Shown piece by piece: positions 9,590 through 18,660 of a DNA stretch of 64,000 nt (its first letter is position 1; every line of letters begins with the position of its first letter). Origin of the DNA: Alteromonas naphthalenivorans. Its GTDB lineage: Bacteria; Pseudomonadota; Gammaproteobacteria; Enterobacterales; Alteromonadaceae. The DNA is taken from positions 372,001 through 436,000 of the forward strand of contig NC_015554.1 in NCBI RefSeq assembly GCF_000213655.1, given 5' to 3'. The notes under the pieces were generated by a model. It did not search any database. It was not told where the DNA came from and saw nothing but the letters and a program-made list of their open reading frames with translations. Both the position numbers and the translations under genes were made by a program.

Positions 9590-10921
9590 ATGCAAACTAA
9601 AACGCCTATAGTTTCCAGAGATATGCTATTGCCGTTTATTCTATTGACGGTGTGTTTTGCTGCATGGGGTGTTGCCGCCAACATGACAGATCCACTAGTG
9701 AAAGTCTTTAGTAAAATATTTACTATGTCGTCACTACAATCGGCCTTAGTTCAGTTCGCTTACTATGGTGCTTATTTCTGTTTAGCGATACCCGCAGCCT
9801 TTATTAATAAGCGATACTCTTATAAAACGGGTGTGCTAGTAGGGCTAGGATGTGCTGCAGCCGGTGCCTTTCTATTTTACCCAGCAAGTCAGACAATGAC
9901 TTATGGCTTTTTTCTGATGGCCTTGTTTGTGATGGCCGGTGGGTTGTCTATTTTGGAAACGTCCGCTAATCCTTATGTCATGGCGATGGGCAACGAGCAA
10001 AGCGCCACCAGAAGATTGAACCTAGCACAGGCATTCAACCCTGTAGGGACAAACTTTGGCGTATTCTTAGCCGCTACGCTCATACTACCTAATCTGAATC
10101 AGGCGTCAGCTGAAGAGCGAAGTGCTATGTCTATGACTGAGCTAAAATCTGTTATAGGTGCTGAACTGGATGCAGTGATGATCCCCTACGTTGCTATGGC
10201 GTGTGTACTTCTTTTGGTTTGGGTTGCCGTAGCTTTGATTAAAACCCCTGTGGATGAAGCCACTGCGTCTAAAGCTGACGATATCGATATCGCAGCATCA
10301 TTGAAGCGCCTAGTGGCGAACAAACATTATCGTTTTGGTGTAATGGCTCAGTTCTTCAACGTGGGCGCGCAAACTTGTGTGTGGACTTTTACTATCCAAT
10401 ACGTCATGAAAGCGATTGGGGGGGATGAGGTACAAGGCGGCGATGTACTTCAATACAGCATGATAGTGTTTCTTATTTCACGTTTTGTGATGACGTGGGT
10501 AATGCAGTATCTCTACCCAGCACGACTGCTTATGGTGATGTCACTGGTGGCAGCAGGTTTGTGTTTTGTTATGACACAATCGCCAAATATAGTCGGTGTG
10601 GTGGCACTAATTTCAATATCTGCATGTTTATCGCTAATGTTTCCTACTATCTACGGCATTGCGTTACAAGGGCTAGGGAAAGATACTAAACTTGGCGCGG
10701 CGGGTTTGGTAATGGCTATTTTAGGTGGTGCAATTATGCCACTCTTCCAAGCTGCAATTATCGACTCAGCAGGTATCGTTATTTCTTATATTGTTCCTGC
10801 AGTATGCTTTATATTTGTGGCTGGCTATGGACTGTTTGACATTAAAGCAGTTAAAAGTCCTCAGAAAGTATCCATTGACGATTTGAAGACCAACACTTTG
10901 AAGACAAACATGGCGAAGTAA
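9590..10921 (+). CDS. FucP-like sugar:H+ symporter (MFS)
   Basis: A 443-residue, twelve-helix major facilitator protein of the fucose:H+ symporter subfamily. Hallmarks are the N-terminal FILLTVCFAAWGVAANMTDPL, the helix-4/5 segment LETSANPYVMAMG, and RRLNLAQAFNPVGTNFGVF. Relatives carry fucose, glucose/galactose or N-acetylglucosamine, and the sequence does not decide between them. The frame is open from 9530, but the ATG at 9590 has GAGGTTGGGG just upstream and starts the protein where the family normally begins. It is divergent from a carbohydrate porin and ends at a strong terminator. Confidence 0.88.
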   Translation: MQTKTPIVSRDMLLPFILLTVCFAAWGVAANMTDPLVKVFSKIFTMSSLQSALVQFAYYGAYFCLAIPAAFINKRYSYKTGVLVGLGCAAAGAFLFYPASQTMTYGFFLMALFVMAGGLSILETSANPYVMAMGNEQSATRRLNLAQAFNPVGTNFGVFLAATLILPNLNQASAEERSAMSMTELKSVIGAELDAVMIPYVAMACVLLLVWVAVALIKTPVDEATASKADDIDIAASLKRLVANKHYRFGVMAQFFNVGAQTCVWTFTIQYVMKAIGGDEVQGGDVLQYSMIVFLISRFVMTWVMQYLYPARLLMVMSLVAAGLCFVMTQSPNIVGVVALISISACLSLMFPTIYGIALQGLGKDTKLGAAGLVMAILGGAIMPLFQAAIIDSAGIVISYIVPAVCFIFVAGYGLFDIKAVKSPQKVSIDDLKTNTLKTNMAK

Positions 10922-10957
10922 TACTTACTTTACTGTAGTGATGCTCATCATGATTTA

Positions 10958-10988
10958 AAAAAATGCCAGCCTTTGCTGGCATTTTTTT
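10958..10988 (+). terminator. Rho-independent terminator after the symporter gene
   Basis: AAATGCCAGC and GCTGGCATTT form a perfect stem with a four-base loop, followed by a T-tract and preceded by an A-tract. Confidence 0.9.
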
Positions 10989-11206
10989 ATGTGAGATGAA
11001 CGGCCAAGTAGATTGGCACAAGAAGCAAGGATCTAATAGTTGCAGGTAACGTTGGGTGGACTGAAAACACTAGTAGATAAGATTGCTGCCTCAATATCAA
11101 AAAGCCAATTACATAAAATTCGAGTTGCGCAGAAAACTAGATTAACTGGTAATTTCTGTCGTTCATGCCAATACTAACTTAATGGTTTTCAACTACTATT
11201 GGGATT

Positions 11207-13282
11207 ATGAATAATTGGTCTGGCTCTATTAACTCAAATATCATCAGCCATTTTTCGGTATTTTTGATTCTATTTGGAAGCTATACGTTTTCACTTGGTG
11301 TTTACGCCGAGCAACGAAACACAATTACTTTAGCCACCTCAGAAGCGAGTCCATTCAGTAGCGCGCACGACCCTAAACAAGGGTACGTAAACGAGGTCAT
11401 TCACCTTGCATTTGAAAAAATGGGCTACATCCCCAAAATTGAATTCTTTCCACATGCTAGAGCGATATATCTCGCCGACGGCGGAAAAGTTGAAGGTGTT
11501 TTTCCACTTCGCGATAGCACAGTACGTGTTGAGGGGATGATATATTCCGATGCTATCCGTGGTGGGAGCATCAACTATCTTGTCCATAATAGTCGAAACA
11601 TTCATAGCTTATTAAACACCGAATTAGGCGATTCGATATCACAATTCAACAACTTAGGCCTTTCCCGTCTTGGGGTTTTACGCGGTGCACAGTTGCCGTT
11701 GAGTCTTCGTGAGGCTGAAAATATCGATGTACTCTTAGCCAAATCATTACCGACATTGTTAGATATGTTAGATAGGGGGCGAGTTGACTTTATTTATATA
11801 GATGAGTACGGCGCAAAACAAACAATAACTAATCATCGTCCCCACTTATCACAGAAATTTAAATTCATTAAATCGCTTAGAAAAAGCAATCCTCATTTCT
11901 TAGGGATATCGAAAAACTTGCCCGACGCCCCCCAAATTATGGCGCATTTCAATCAAGCATTGGCATCTCTAGAAACTGATGGAACCATCGATACAATATT
12001 AAAGCGATACGGTATTTTCATCGAGCCGGAAAATGTCGTTACAGAGAGAAAATTAATAGTTGGTGCGCCTAATATTAATGGTATTGAAACCGCTATTAAA
12101 TACTTGAATGACAGCGGCACGCCTTTTTCAGAGCAAGATATTCAGTGGCGTGTCATGGAGGAGAGTATACTCAGAAAGCACATACAGGGAGATTTTGCAG
12201 TTAACGAAACACAGTTTGACTTAGTAATGCTAGGTAATTTCGAGGTGCCTATTTGGGCCAGAAATGGTTGGTTGTTACCTTTTCCCGAGCCGCCCTCGAA
12301 CTACGATATGAAAGATATTATACCCATCGCAAAGCATTCAAATACATACGAAGGTGAGGTCTATGGTTTACCGTTTGTAGGAGAAACAACGCTAACCTTC
12401 TACCGAAAAGATCTGTTGCAGAACGCTGATATTAGTTTGCCCAAGCAGATGACTTATAGAAACCTAAGCGCCATTGCTATGGAAATTCAAGATCCCAAAT
12501 CGCAGCTGTATGGTGTAGGACTGCGCACAAAAGTAGGTTGGGGGCAAAATATGGCATTAATTGGCACCATGGTAAATACGTACGGTGGAAGCTGGTTTGA
12601 TGAAGATATGAAGCCGCTGCTTACTTCTAGGTCGTGGGAGCGAGCAATCAAGGACTATGTTTCAATCGCGGTAAACAACGGTCCGCCAGGTGAATACGAT
12701 TTAGGGTGGAAAGATAACCAGCAACTCTTTGCTGACGGAAAATTAGCATTCTTTGTTGATGCATCATCTTTAGGTGGCTACATCTTAGATCCTTCTTCTT
12801 CGAAGGTTTCGGAGAATGTCGGTGTGACTTATGCGCCAATAGGAACAACACCAAAAGGGGCACAATGGTTTTGGTCGTGGAATTTCGCGATACCTCATTT
12901 AGCTCACAATAAAGAAATAGCACAGCAATTAGCTTATTGGTTAACTTCTAAAGCGTTTATTACTTCGGTTAAAGGTAAGTATGGTTATTACGCAGCGCCA
13001 GCTGGCACTCGTCATTCAACCTACAGTGACAGCTATATAAACGCTATTCCTTATGCTAGCTATGAATACAACGCACTGCTAGCAACTGAGCTTGATAATA
13101 TTAATGTCCCCACGACTGGAAGCCAGTTTGTTCCAATCCCAGAATTTACGGCGCTCGGTTACCTTGTGGGAGTTCAGATAAATTTAGCAGTGAAGCAGCA
13201 AGTTACTATTCAAGAGGCATTAAAAACAGCGCAACACCAATCTGAAGCTGTAATGAGGCGCGCTGGTTATTATCACAACTGA
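11207..13282 (+). CDS. Fusion of two periplasmic solute-binding modules
   Basis: A 691-residue exported protein with a hydrophobic signal segment at about residues 14-34. Residues 38-270 resemble family 3 binding proteins (SBP_bac_3/PF00497 type), with ITLATSEASPFS, GYVNEVIHLAFEKMGY and a C-terminal ILKRYGI. From about residue 282 a second module resembles family 1 (MalE/SmoE-like) proteins. It shows YGLPFVGETTLTFYRKDLL, MVNTYGGSWFDEDM, LFADGKLAFFVDASS and WFWSWNFAIP, and runs to the end with no C-terminal helix or kinase. These two classes normally exist as separate proteins with their own ABC permeases. No permease or ATPase gene is adjacent. It may scavenge, sense or partner with a distant transporter. 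The function is unknown. Confidence 0.75.
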   Translation: MNNWSGSINSNIISHFSVFLILFGSYTFSLGVYAEQRNTITLATSEASPFSSAHDPKQGYVNEVIHLAFEKMGYIPKIEFFPHARAIYLADGGKVEGVFPLRDSTVRVEGMIYSDAIRGGSINYLVHNSRNIHSLLNTELGDSISQFNNLGLSRLGVLRGAQLPLSLREAENIDVLLAKSLPTLLDMLDRGRVDFIYIDEYGAKQTITNHRPHLSQKFKFIKSLRKSNPHFLGISKNLPDAPQIMAHFNQALASLETDGTIDTILKRYGIFIEPENVVTERKLIVGAPNINGIETAIKYLNDSGTPFSEQDIQWRVMEESILRKHIQGDFAVNETQFDLVMLGNFEVPIWARNGWLLPFPEPPSNYDMKDIIPIAKHSNTYEGEVYGLPFVGETTLTFYRKDLLQNADISLPKQMTYRNLSAIAMEIQDPKSQLYGVGLRTKVGWGQNMALIGTMVNTYGGSWFDEDMKPLLTSRSWERAIKDYVSIAVNNGPPGEYDLGWKDNQQLFADGKLAFFVDASSLGGYILDPSSSKVSENVGVTYAPIGTTPKGAQWFWSWNFAIPHLAHNKEIAQQLAYWLTSKAFITSVKGKYGYYAAPAGTRHSTYSDSYINAIPYASYEYNALLATELDNINVPTTGSQFVPIPEFTALGYLVGVQINLAVKQQVTIQEALKTAQHQSEAVMRRAGYYHN

Positions 13283-13297
13283 AATTCCCACTTACAT

Positions 13298-14452
13298 TTA
13301 GTTTGCAGGGCAAAAAATACCCAATACAGCCTCTCGCGAAGCGCCGGTAACAGCAGGTACGTTGCCTGGAATATTATTGTTGTGTGCAAAAGCTAGCCAC
13401 GCGAATGCAGCCCCTTCAACGTGTTGGGGGTGAATATTGATACTGTGGCTGTCACTCACTTGATAACTTGGCAGTAAGTTGGCTATGCGTTGCATCAGCA
13501 TAGGGTTAAAGGCTCCACCCCCACAAACGATGACTTGTGCTCCCTTGGGCATTTTTTGCTTGTTAATTTCATCAGCAATACTGGTTGCTGTTAGCGCTAA
13601 TAACGTCGCTTGCACATCTTGAGGGGCGAGTGTGCTGGCTTGTGAACTTGCGATCCCATTAAGGTAAGACGTTAACCATGCTAAATTGAAATACTCTCTG
13701 CCGGTACTTTTAGGCGCCGTGTGATGAAAATAGTTATCTGCTCGCAGTCTTGCTAATAGGTCATTACTTACTACACCGGTACTAGCCCATTGCCCTTTGT
13801 CATCATAGGGTTGGTTCAAATGCTGCTTAATCCATCCATCCATTAAGGTATTGCCTGGGCCAGTATCATAGCCAAGAGGGGCAATAGCATCTCGTTTTGC
13901 TGCTAATACTGAAATGTTCGCAATACCGCCAATGTTAACCAACACTCTGGGGTTGGTGTCATGAGCGAAAATAGCATTATGGTAAGCAGGAACTAAGGGC
14001 GCACCTTGACCGCCAAGAGCAATATCTTTGCGCCTAAAGTCAGCAATAACATCAATACCTGTTAACACGGCAAGAGTATTAGGGTCGCCAATCTGACACG
14101 TAAAACCTTTTTGCTCAACGTCATGTGGAAGTTCAATTCCCTGCGGAAAGTGCCTAATGGTTTGTCCATGAGAGCCAATTGCGGTGATATCGCTTGATGA
14201 AAGCTGAGTCTCTGATAGCAACACGTTTACGGCACGTGCAAAGCTTTCGGCCACCAACCTGTCGGCGGTTGCCATCGCATTTAGCTCGTTAGTAGAGGGG
14301 GTGCAAAGTGAATGAAGTAAAGAAAGCAGGTTCTCAGGGTAGGAAATAGAGACCGCATGTAAAGTTTGGCAGTTATCGCCAGTGATATCGCAAAGGACGG
14401 CATCAACGCCGTCCATGCTAGTTCCTGACATAAGGCCAATATACTTTGCCAT
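13298..14452 (-). CDS. anmK: Anhydro-N-acetylmuramic acid kinase
   Basis: AnmK cleaves and phosphorylates 1,6-anhydro-MurNAc to MurNAc-6-phosphate during cell-wall recycling. The 384-residue protein starts with the family signature GLMSGTSMDGVDAVL and carries IGSHGQTIRH, the sugar-kinase segments LVNIGGIANIS and GYDTGPGNTLMD, and VIVCGGGAFNP. The length is standard. It lies seven bases after an M23 endopeptidase gene on the same strand, so the two are probably cotranscribed and both act on peptidoglycan. Confidence 0.96.
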   Translation of the reverse strand: MAKYIGLMSGTSMDGVDAVLCDITGDNCQTLHAVSISYPENLLSLLHSLCTPSTNELNAMATADRLVAESFARAVNVLLSETQLSSSDITAIGSHGQTIRHFPQGIELPHDVEQKGFTCQIGDPNTLAVLTGIDVIADFRRKDIALGGQGAPLVPAYHNAIFAHDTNPRVLVNIGGIANISVLAAKRDAIAPLGYDTGPGNTLMDGWIKQHLNQPYDDKGQWASTGVVSNDLLARLRADNYFHHTAPKSTGREYFNLAWLTSYLNGIASSQASTLAPQDVQATLLALTATSIADEINKQKMPKGAQVIVCGGGAFNPMLMQRIANLLPSYQVSDSHSINIHPQHVEGAAFAWLAFAHNNNIPGNVPAVTGASREAVLGIFCPAN

Positions 14453-14459
14453 AAGTAGG

Positions 14460-15785
14460 CTATTTCATTGCAAGCATAATGCGTTTGTTGTTATTAAGCT
14501 GCTGTTGACGTACATGGGCAATTTCCATAAATGCTTCGCGCTCTTCAGCGGCAATAGGTAATGCTTTTGGTAGCGAAACAGTACGAGGGTTACGGTGTAC
14601 ACCGTCTACCAAGAATTCGTAGTGAACATGCGGGCCTGATGCCAAGCCAGTGCTACCTAAGTAACCAATGGTTTGACCCTGTTTAACCGTGTCGCCTACT
14701 TTCACAGCACGTTTTTTGAAGTGCAAATACTTGGTGGTATATTTTTCACCATGTTGAACAAATACATGGTGACCATTGTATTTATCGTACGCAGACTTAA
14801 TCACCTTACCATCACCCGCCGCCATAACTGGCGTACCAACAGCCGCAACGTAATCTGTGCCACGATGTGCTTTCCAGCGTTTTTGCACAGGGTGAAAACG
14901 TGCTTTGGAGAAGTTAGAGCTCACGTACCTAAAGTTAATTGGCGCACGTAAAAAGCTCTTACGCATGCTTCGGCCTTCAGGTGTGTAGTAAGTGCCATCT
15001 TCATGCAAAATAGCGCTAAACTCTTCACCTTGGTTAGTGAATTCTGCTGCAACTATGTCGCCATAGCCGACGAACTCACCATCAATGTACTGTTCTTCAA
15101 ACACCACGTTAAAGGTATCGCCTGAACGAATTTCTGTCGCAAAATCGATATCCCAGCCAAATATGCCCGCAAGGTTCATAATTTGGTTGCTGGTTAATCC
15201 TGCTGTTGCCCCAGCATTCCAAAAGCTTGAATGAATTTCACCTTGGGCAAAATTATAGCGAATATCTACGTCACGCTTTTCAAGTTCGGCCGTTAAGCTA
15301 TTATCTTCGCTGGTGGAGTCAGGGCGAATAAATAAGGTTTCGGTAGAAGAAAGCTTGTATTTAAGCTCGCCAAATGTGCCATCGTTATTAATTTTAAACG
15401 AAAGCTCATCACCGGGTAATAAGGTAACCAATGTTTTAGCAAGATCACCCGCTTGAGTAACATTGTAAACGTCACGAGAAGTAAAACCCGCACGCTTAAA
15501 CAGCTTTGCAAGGGTGTCGCCGCTGCGTACTTTATAGGATTGCCAGTTCGACTCTTCTTCAATTGAAAACACGTCGGTTGACGGCATAATGTTCAAATCA
15601 AGAGGGTAACGAATACCGGTATCAAGTACCAAAGCGTCTTGATGACGACTCGCTTCTACCGTGTCTGACGGAAAAAGAATAAGCCCACCTAAAAACATGC
15701 TAGCGATAGCTAACCCTGTTCGGTGTTGCTTAGGCAATTGTTTAAATATGTTTAGCGCCTTAAGGGCGTCTAGTTTGATTCTCAT
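14460..15785 (-). CDS. mepM: M23 peptidoglycan DD-metalloendopeptidase (MepM/YebA type)
   Basis: A 441-residue envelope protein. It has an N-terminal transmembrane anchor (about residues 24-40), a LysM/OapA-like domain (about 82-135, YKVRSGDTLAKLFKRAG), a middle domain, and a C-terminal LytM/M23 zinc peptidase. The M23 metal site is visible as HxxxD in HRGTDYVA and HxH in GPHVHYEF. MepM of E. coli cleaves D-Ala-mDAP cross-links to let new glycan be inserted, and has almost the same length and architecture. The gene is immediately upstream of anmK and divergent from tyrS. Confidence 0.88.
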   Translation of the reverse strand: MRIKLDALKALNIFKQLPKQHRTGLAIASMFLGGLILFPSDTVEASRHQDALVLDTGIRYPLDLNIMPSTDVFSIEEESNWQSYKVRSGDTLAKLFKRAGFTSRDVYNVTQAGDLAKTLVTLLPGDELSFKINNDGTFGELKYKLSSTETLFIRPDSTSEDNSLTAELEKRDVDIRYNFAQGEIHSSFWNAGATAGLTSNQIMNLAGIFGWDIDFATEIRSGDTFNVVFEEQYIDGEFVGYGDIVAAEFTNQGEEFSAILHEDGTYYTPEGRSMRKSFLRAPINFRYVSSNFSKARFHPVQKRWKAHRGTDYVAAVGTPVMAAGDGKVIKSAYDKYNGHHVFVQHGEKYTTKYLHFKKRAVKVGDTVKQGQTIGYLGSTGLASGPHVHYEFLVDGVHRNPRTVSLPKALPIAAEEREAFMEIAHVRQQQLNNNKRIMLAMK

Positions 15786-15881
15786 AATACTACCTACTTG
15801 AGAATTTTATGTGCAATGTACTTGTCACATAAGTTGCTTAAAAATGCAACTTTTCTCATTGTTTTTTAGCGCAAAAGTTAA

Positions 15882-16134
15882 TTATTGAACGCAATGGCTA
15901 TAGGAAATAGCGAAAAGCTACTTTAACTGCAAGTGATGATACATCGAGGGCATGAGCAGGAGGGAGGGGGCTGTAGCAAACCCTCCATCGCATGGATGCG
16001 ATGGCGGAGCGCCCATGGATGGGTTTACCGCGTGTTTGCGGAAGCCCCCTTCCTCCTGATCTCAATGTCCTCGACGTGCACCTTGATATGCAAAGTGCAG
16101 CAGTTAATAAGCCCTCAACCATTGCGTTCAATAA
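15882..16134 (+). repeat. Long palindromic intergenic element, copy A
   Basis: The core (15981-16034) holds two hairpins with ATGGAT loops, CATCGCATGGATGCGATG and CCCATGGATGGG, followed by TTTACCGCGTG. Flanking arms (about 15941-15980 and 16037-16077) are complementary over some 40 bases, for example CAGGAGGGAGGGGGCT with AGCCCCCTTCCTCCTG. An outer perfect 16-base inverted repeat (TTATTGAACGCAATGG, 15882-15897 and 16119-16134) is centred on the same point. It lies between divergent mepM and tyrS, 115 bp before tyrS. Confidence 0.85.
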
Positions 16135-16249
16135 CGAACGTGACGACAAGTCATCCGCTTTTTGACGCAGAAACCTTTTAATGGTTCCAATGTCCGCGTA
16201 AAATGCCGCTCAAAATAGATTCTACAACATCAAGAGTGTGAAATAACCG

Positions 16250-17449
16250 ATGAAAGACTGGCAAACAGCGCTAGCTGAAATTAAACGGGGAACGGATGAA
16301 ATACTCCCCGAAGAGGATTTAATTGAGAAATTAAAATCCGGCAAAACCCTAACCATTAAAGCGGGTTTTGATCCTACTGCGCCTGATCTTCATCTTGGTC
16401 ACACTGTTTTGATCAATAAACTGCGTACCTTTCAGCAGTTAGGCCATACCGTTGTTTTTCTTATTGGGGATTTTACTGGCCTGATTGGCGATCCTACAGG
16501 GAAAAATGTGACACGCAAGCCCTTAAACAAAGAACAGGTATTAGAAAACGCGCAAACGTATCAAGAACAAGTGTTCAAAATTCTTGATCCTGAACTGACT
16601 CAAATTCGCTTTAACTCAGAGTGGATGGATCAATTAGGCGCTGCGGGTATGATTAAATTAGCTGCCAGCCAAACTGTTGCACGTATGCTTGAGCGTGACG
16701 ACTTTAAAAAGCGTTACAACAATGGTCAGCCTATTGCGATACACGAATTTCTGTACCCGTTAGTACAAGGGTGGGATTCAGTTGCGCTAAAATCTGATGT
16801 TGAGTTAGGTGGTACCGATCAACGCTTTAACTTGCTAATGGGCCGCGAGCTTCAAAAAGAGCAAGGTATTAAGCCACAGTCTATTGTGATGGTGCCGTTG
16901 CTTGAAGGCCTAGATGGCGTTCAAAAAATGTCTAAGTCATTAAACAACTATATCGGTATTACTGATGCACCAAACGATATGTTTGGTAAAGTGATGTCGA
17001 TTTCAGATGATTTAATGTGGCGTTATTACGACCTGCTAAGCTTCCGCCCACTTGAAGAAATTGCTGAACTTAAGCAGCGTGTTGAGAACGGCGAAAACCC
17101 GCGTGATATTAAAATATTGCTGGCGAAAGAGATTATCGCTCGTTTCCACGACGATGCCGCAGCAGAAGGTGCGCATCAAGATTTCATTCAGCGCTTCCAG
17201 AAAAATGCGATTCCTGATGAAATGCCAGAGTTTGAAATTGCACTTGGCGATGATGGCATTGCTATTGGTAACTTATTAAAAGAAACCAAGTTAGTGGGTT
17301 CAACGTCTGACGCTATGCGTATGATTAAGCAAGGCGCTGTGAAAATTAATGGCGATAAAGTAGAAGATACTCGTCTTGTACTGACCGAAGCTGGCGAAAA
17401 TGTCTATCAAGTGGGTAAACGTAAATTCGCGAGAATTACGTTAGCTTAG
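16250..17449 (+). CDS. tyrS: Tyrosyl-tRNA synthetase
   Basis: This enzyme charges tRNA-Tyr. The 399-residue protein has the class I signatures HLGHT at about residues 48-52 (HIGH motif) and KMSKS at about 226-230. The tyrosine-pocket region [13 protein letters not shown] and an S4 RNA-binding domain at the C-terminus ([21 protein letters not shown]) are also present. The short spacing and length are those of the TyrZ-like rather than the E. coli-like branch. The ATG follows GAGTGTGAAATAACCG. It is monocistronic, with palindromic element A upstream and a terminator downstream. Confidence 0.97.
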   Translation: MKDWQTALAEIKRGTDEILPEEDLIEKLKSGKTLTIKAGFDPTAPDLHLGHTVLINKLRTFQQLGHTVVFLIGDFTGLIGDPTGKNVTRKPLNKEQVLENAQTYQEQVFKILDPELTQIRFNSEWMDQLGAAGMIKLAASQTVARMLERDDFKKRYNNGQPIAIHEFLYPLVQGWDSVALKSDVELGGTDQRFNLLMGRELQKEQGIKPQSIVMVPLLEGLDGVQKMSKSLNNYIGITDAPNDMFGKVMSISDDLMWRYYDLLSFRPLEEIAELKQRVENGENPRDIKILLAKEIIARFHDDAAAEGAHQDFIQRFQKNAIPDEMPEFEIALGDDGIAIGNLLKETKLVGSTSDAMRMIKQGAVKINGDKVEDTRLVLTEAGENVYQVGKRKFARITLA

Positions 17450-17498
17450 TTTGATATTAGCGCTTAGGCCTTAGCATTTAGGTGTTAACGCAAATACC

Positions 17499-17526
17499 AA
17501 AAAGCCCCGATTTATCGGGGCTTTTT
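17499..17526. terminator. Bidirectional terminator between tyrS and the GNAT gene
   Basis: AAAAAGCCCCGAT and ATCGGGGCTTTTT form a perfect stem with a TT loop. It has A- and T-tracts on both sides of a GC-rich stem and lies between convergent genes. Confidence 0.92.
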
Positions 17527-17540
17527 AATGTCAGTAGGTT

Positions 17541-18122
17541 TTAGGAAAACCGGAGTAACATTTCTGCGCCTTCACATTCGCAGGTTTCAGGGCACACAGG
17601 GCAGTCGTAACCTTCGTGGATTGACTCATAGCGCCATTTGTTTGGGTGCTTTTTAATAAGTTCACCCCCGTTTTTGCTAAAGTATTTAAACGCACTATTA
17701 CCTGGGCTTGAAAGCCAAATATGAGCAAGGCCTGCTTCAGCGCCTTGCGCTTTGGCCGCGCTTACCGACTTTGCCAATAAGGTACTTCCAATGCCCACTC
17801 CTTGCATAGCAGGCGATACCGTATTGCATTTGAAATAGCATACTTTTTCCGGTGCCACCGGCCAAAGTTCTGGGCTGCACCATTTATCACATTGCCACTG
17901 CGAATGAGCGTAGGTAATTCGAAAACCAACAATGTCGTTACCACAATAGCTTACCAAGCTAGCATTGATATTGTTGTGCCAGCTTTTATCGTACATGGCC
18001 TTTAATGTGTCAGGCATCAGGTAATTTTCACCCTGAACCTCATTACCTAAGCGTATAACATCAGCAAAATGTTCGGGCGCTAAAGGTAGGTATTTAACGC
18101 TATTTAAGTTTGCTGCTGTCAT
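17541..18122 (-). CDS. GNAT-family N-acetyltransferase with Cys-rich tail
   Basis: A 193-residue acetyltransferase-like protein. The acetyl-CoA loop is visible as VSPAMQGVGIGSTLL (Q-x-x-G-x-G type), preceded by strand KVCYFKCNTVS and followed by SSPGNSAFKYFSKNGGE. The C-terminus carries CPVCPETCEC, four cysteines in C-x2-C-x3-C-x-C spacing, which could bind a metal. The acceptor substrate is unknown. The start codon lies 23 bases inside the end of the upstream DUF2721 gene, so the two are probably coupled. Confidence 0.8.
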   Translation of the reverse strand: MTAANLNSVKYLPLAPEHFADVIRLGNEVQGENYLMPDTLKAMYDKSWHNNINASLVSYCGNDIVGFRITYAHSQWQCDKWCSPELWPVAPEKVCYFKCNTVSPAMQGVGIGSTLLAKSVSAAKAQGAEAGLAHIWLSSPGNSAFKYFSKNGGELIKKHPNKWRYESIHEGYDCPVCPETCECEGAEMLLRFS

Positions 18123-18504
18123 GTTGCTCTTTCATACCATCAAGGTGAAAATCTAATGCTTCTACAGAAATGAGTATTTCTTTTACCGACATCCAAAGTG
18201 AATACAGAAGGGAGACTAGGCTTAATGCGAATATCCAATTACCCACTTGCTGATAAGTAAGGTAAATCGCAAGCATAGAGACGACACACAAAAAGAAACT
18301 GCCAACCCCCGCAATTTGCATCCGCTTAATAAGCTGAATACGCAGTCTCAAGTTCTTGATTTGGGCTAGGGTATTGTCGTCACGCTCTTCTTTTGAAAAG
18401 TTACGAATAAGCGTAGCAAGGGTTAAAAAACGGTTGGTATAGGCCAGCAACAGCAATGAGATTGCTGGAAAGAGCATGGCGGGTGTTGCGAGATCTATTT
18501 TCAT
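18100..18504 (-). CDS. DUF2721 membrane protein
   Basis: A 134-residue inner membrane protein of the DUF2721 family, with no known function. It has three hydrophobic segments (about residues 8-26, 62-84 and 88-108). The conserved first segment PAMLFPAISLLLLAYTNRFL is followed by a charged cytoplasmic stretch with LRLRIQLIKRM. It overlaps the GNAT gene by 23 bases on the same strand. Confidence 0.8.
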   Translation of the reverse strand: MKIDLATPAMLFPAISLLLLAYTNRFLTLATLIRNFSKEERDDNTLAQIKNLRLRIQLIKRMQIAGVGSFFLCVVSMLAIYLTYQQVGNWIFALSLVSLLYSLWMSVKEILISVEALDFHLDGMKEQHDSSKLK

Positions 18505-18660
18505 GAATTGTCTGTCACCTTAGTGAATGCGTGTCAGTGTATCAAAAGTGTAGGGATGTTGTCGTCTGATAGTGAATAGTAGTGTAGGTGAGTGTTTAGT
18601 TGGTGTTAGAAACGAAATGCAGTTGAAAAGGCTTTAATTACAGAAGTTTTTTACAGAAAA

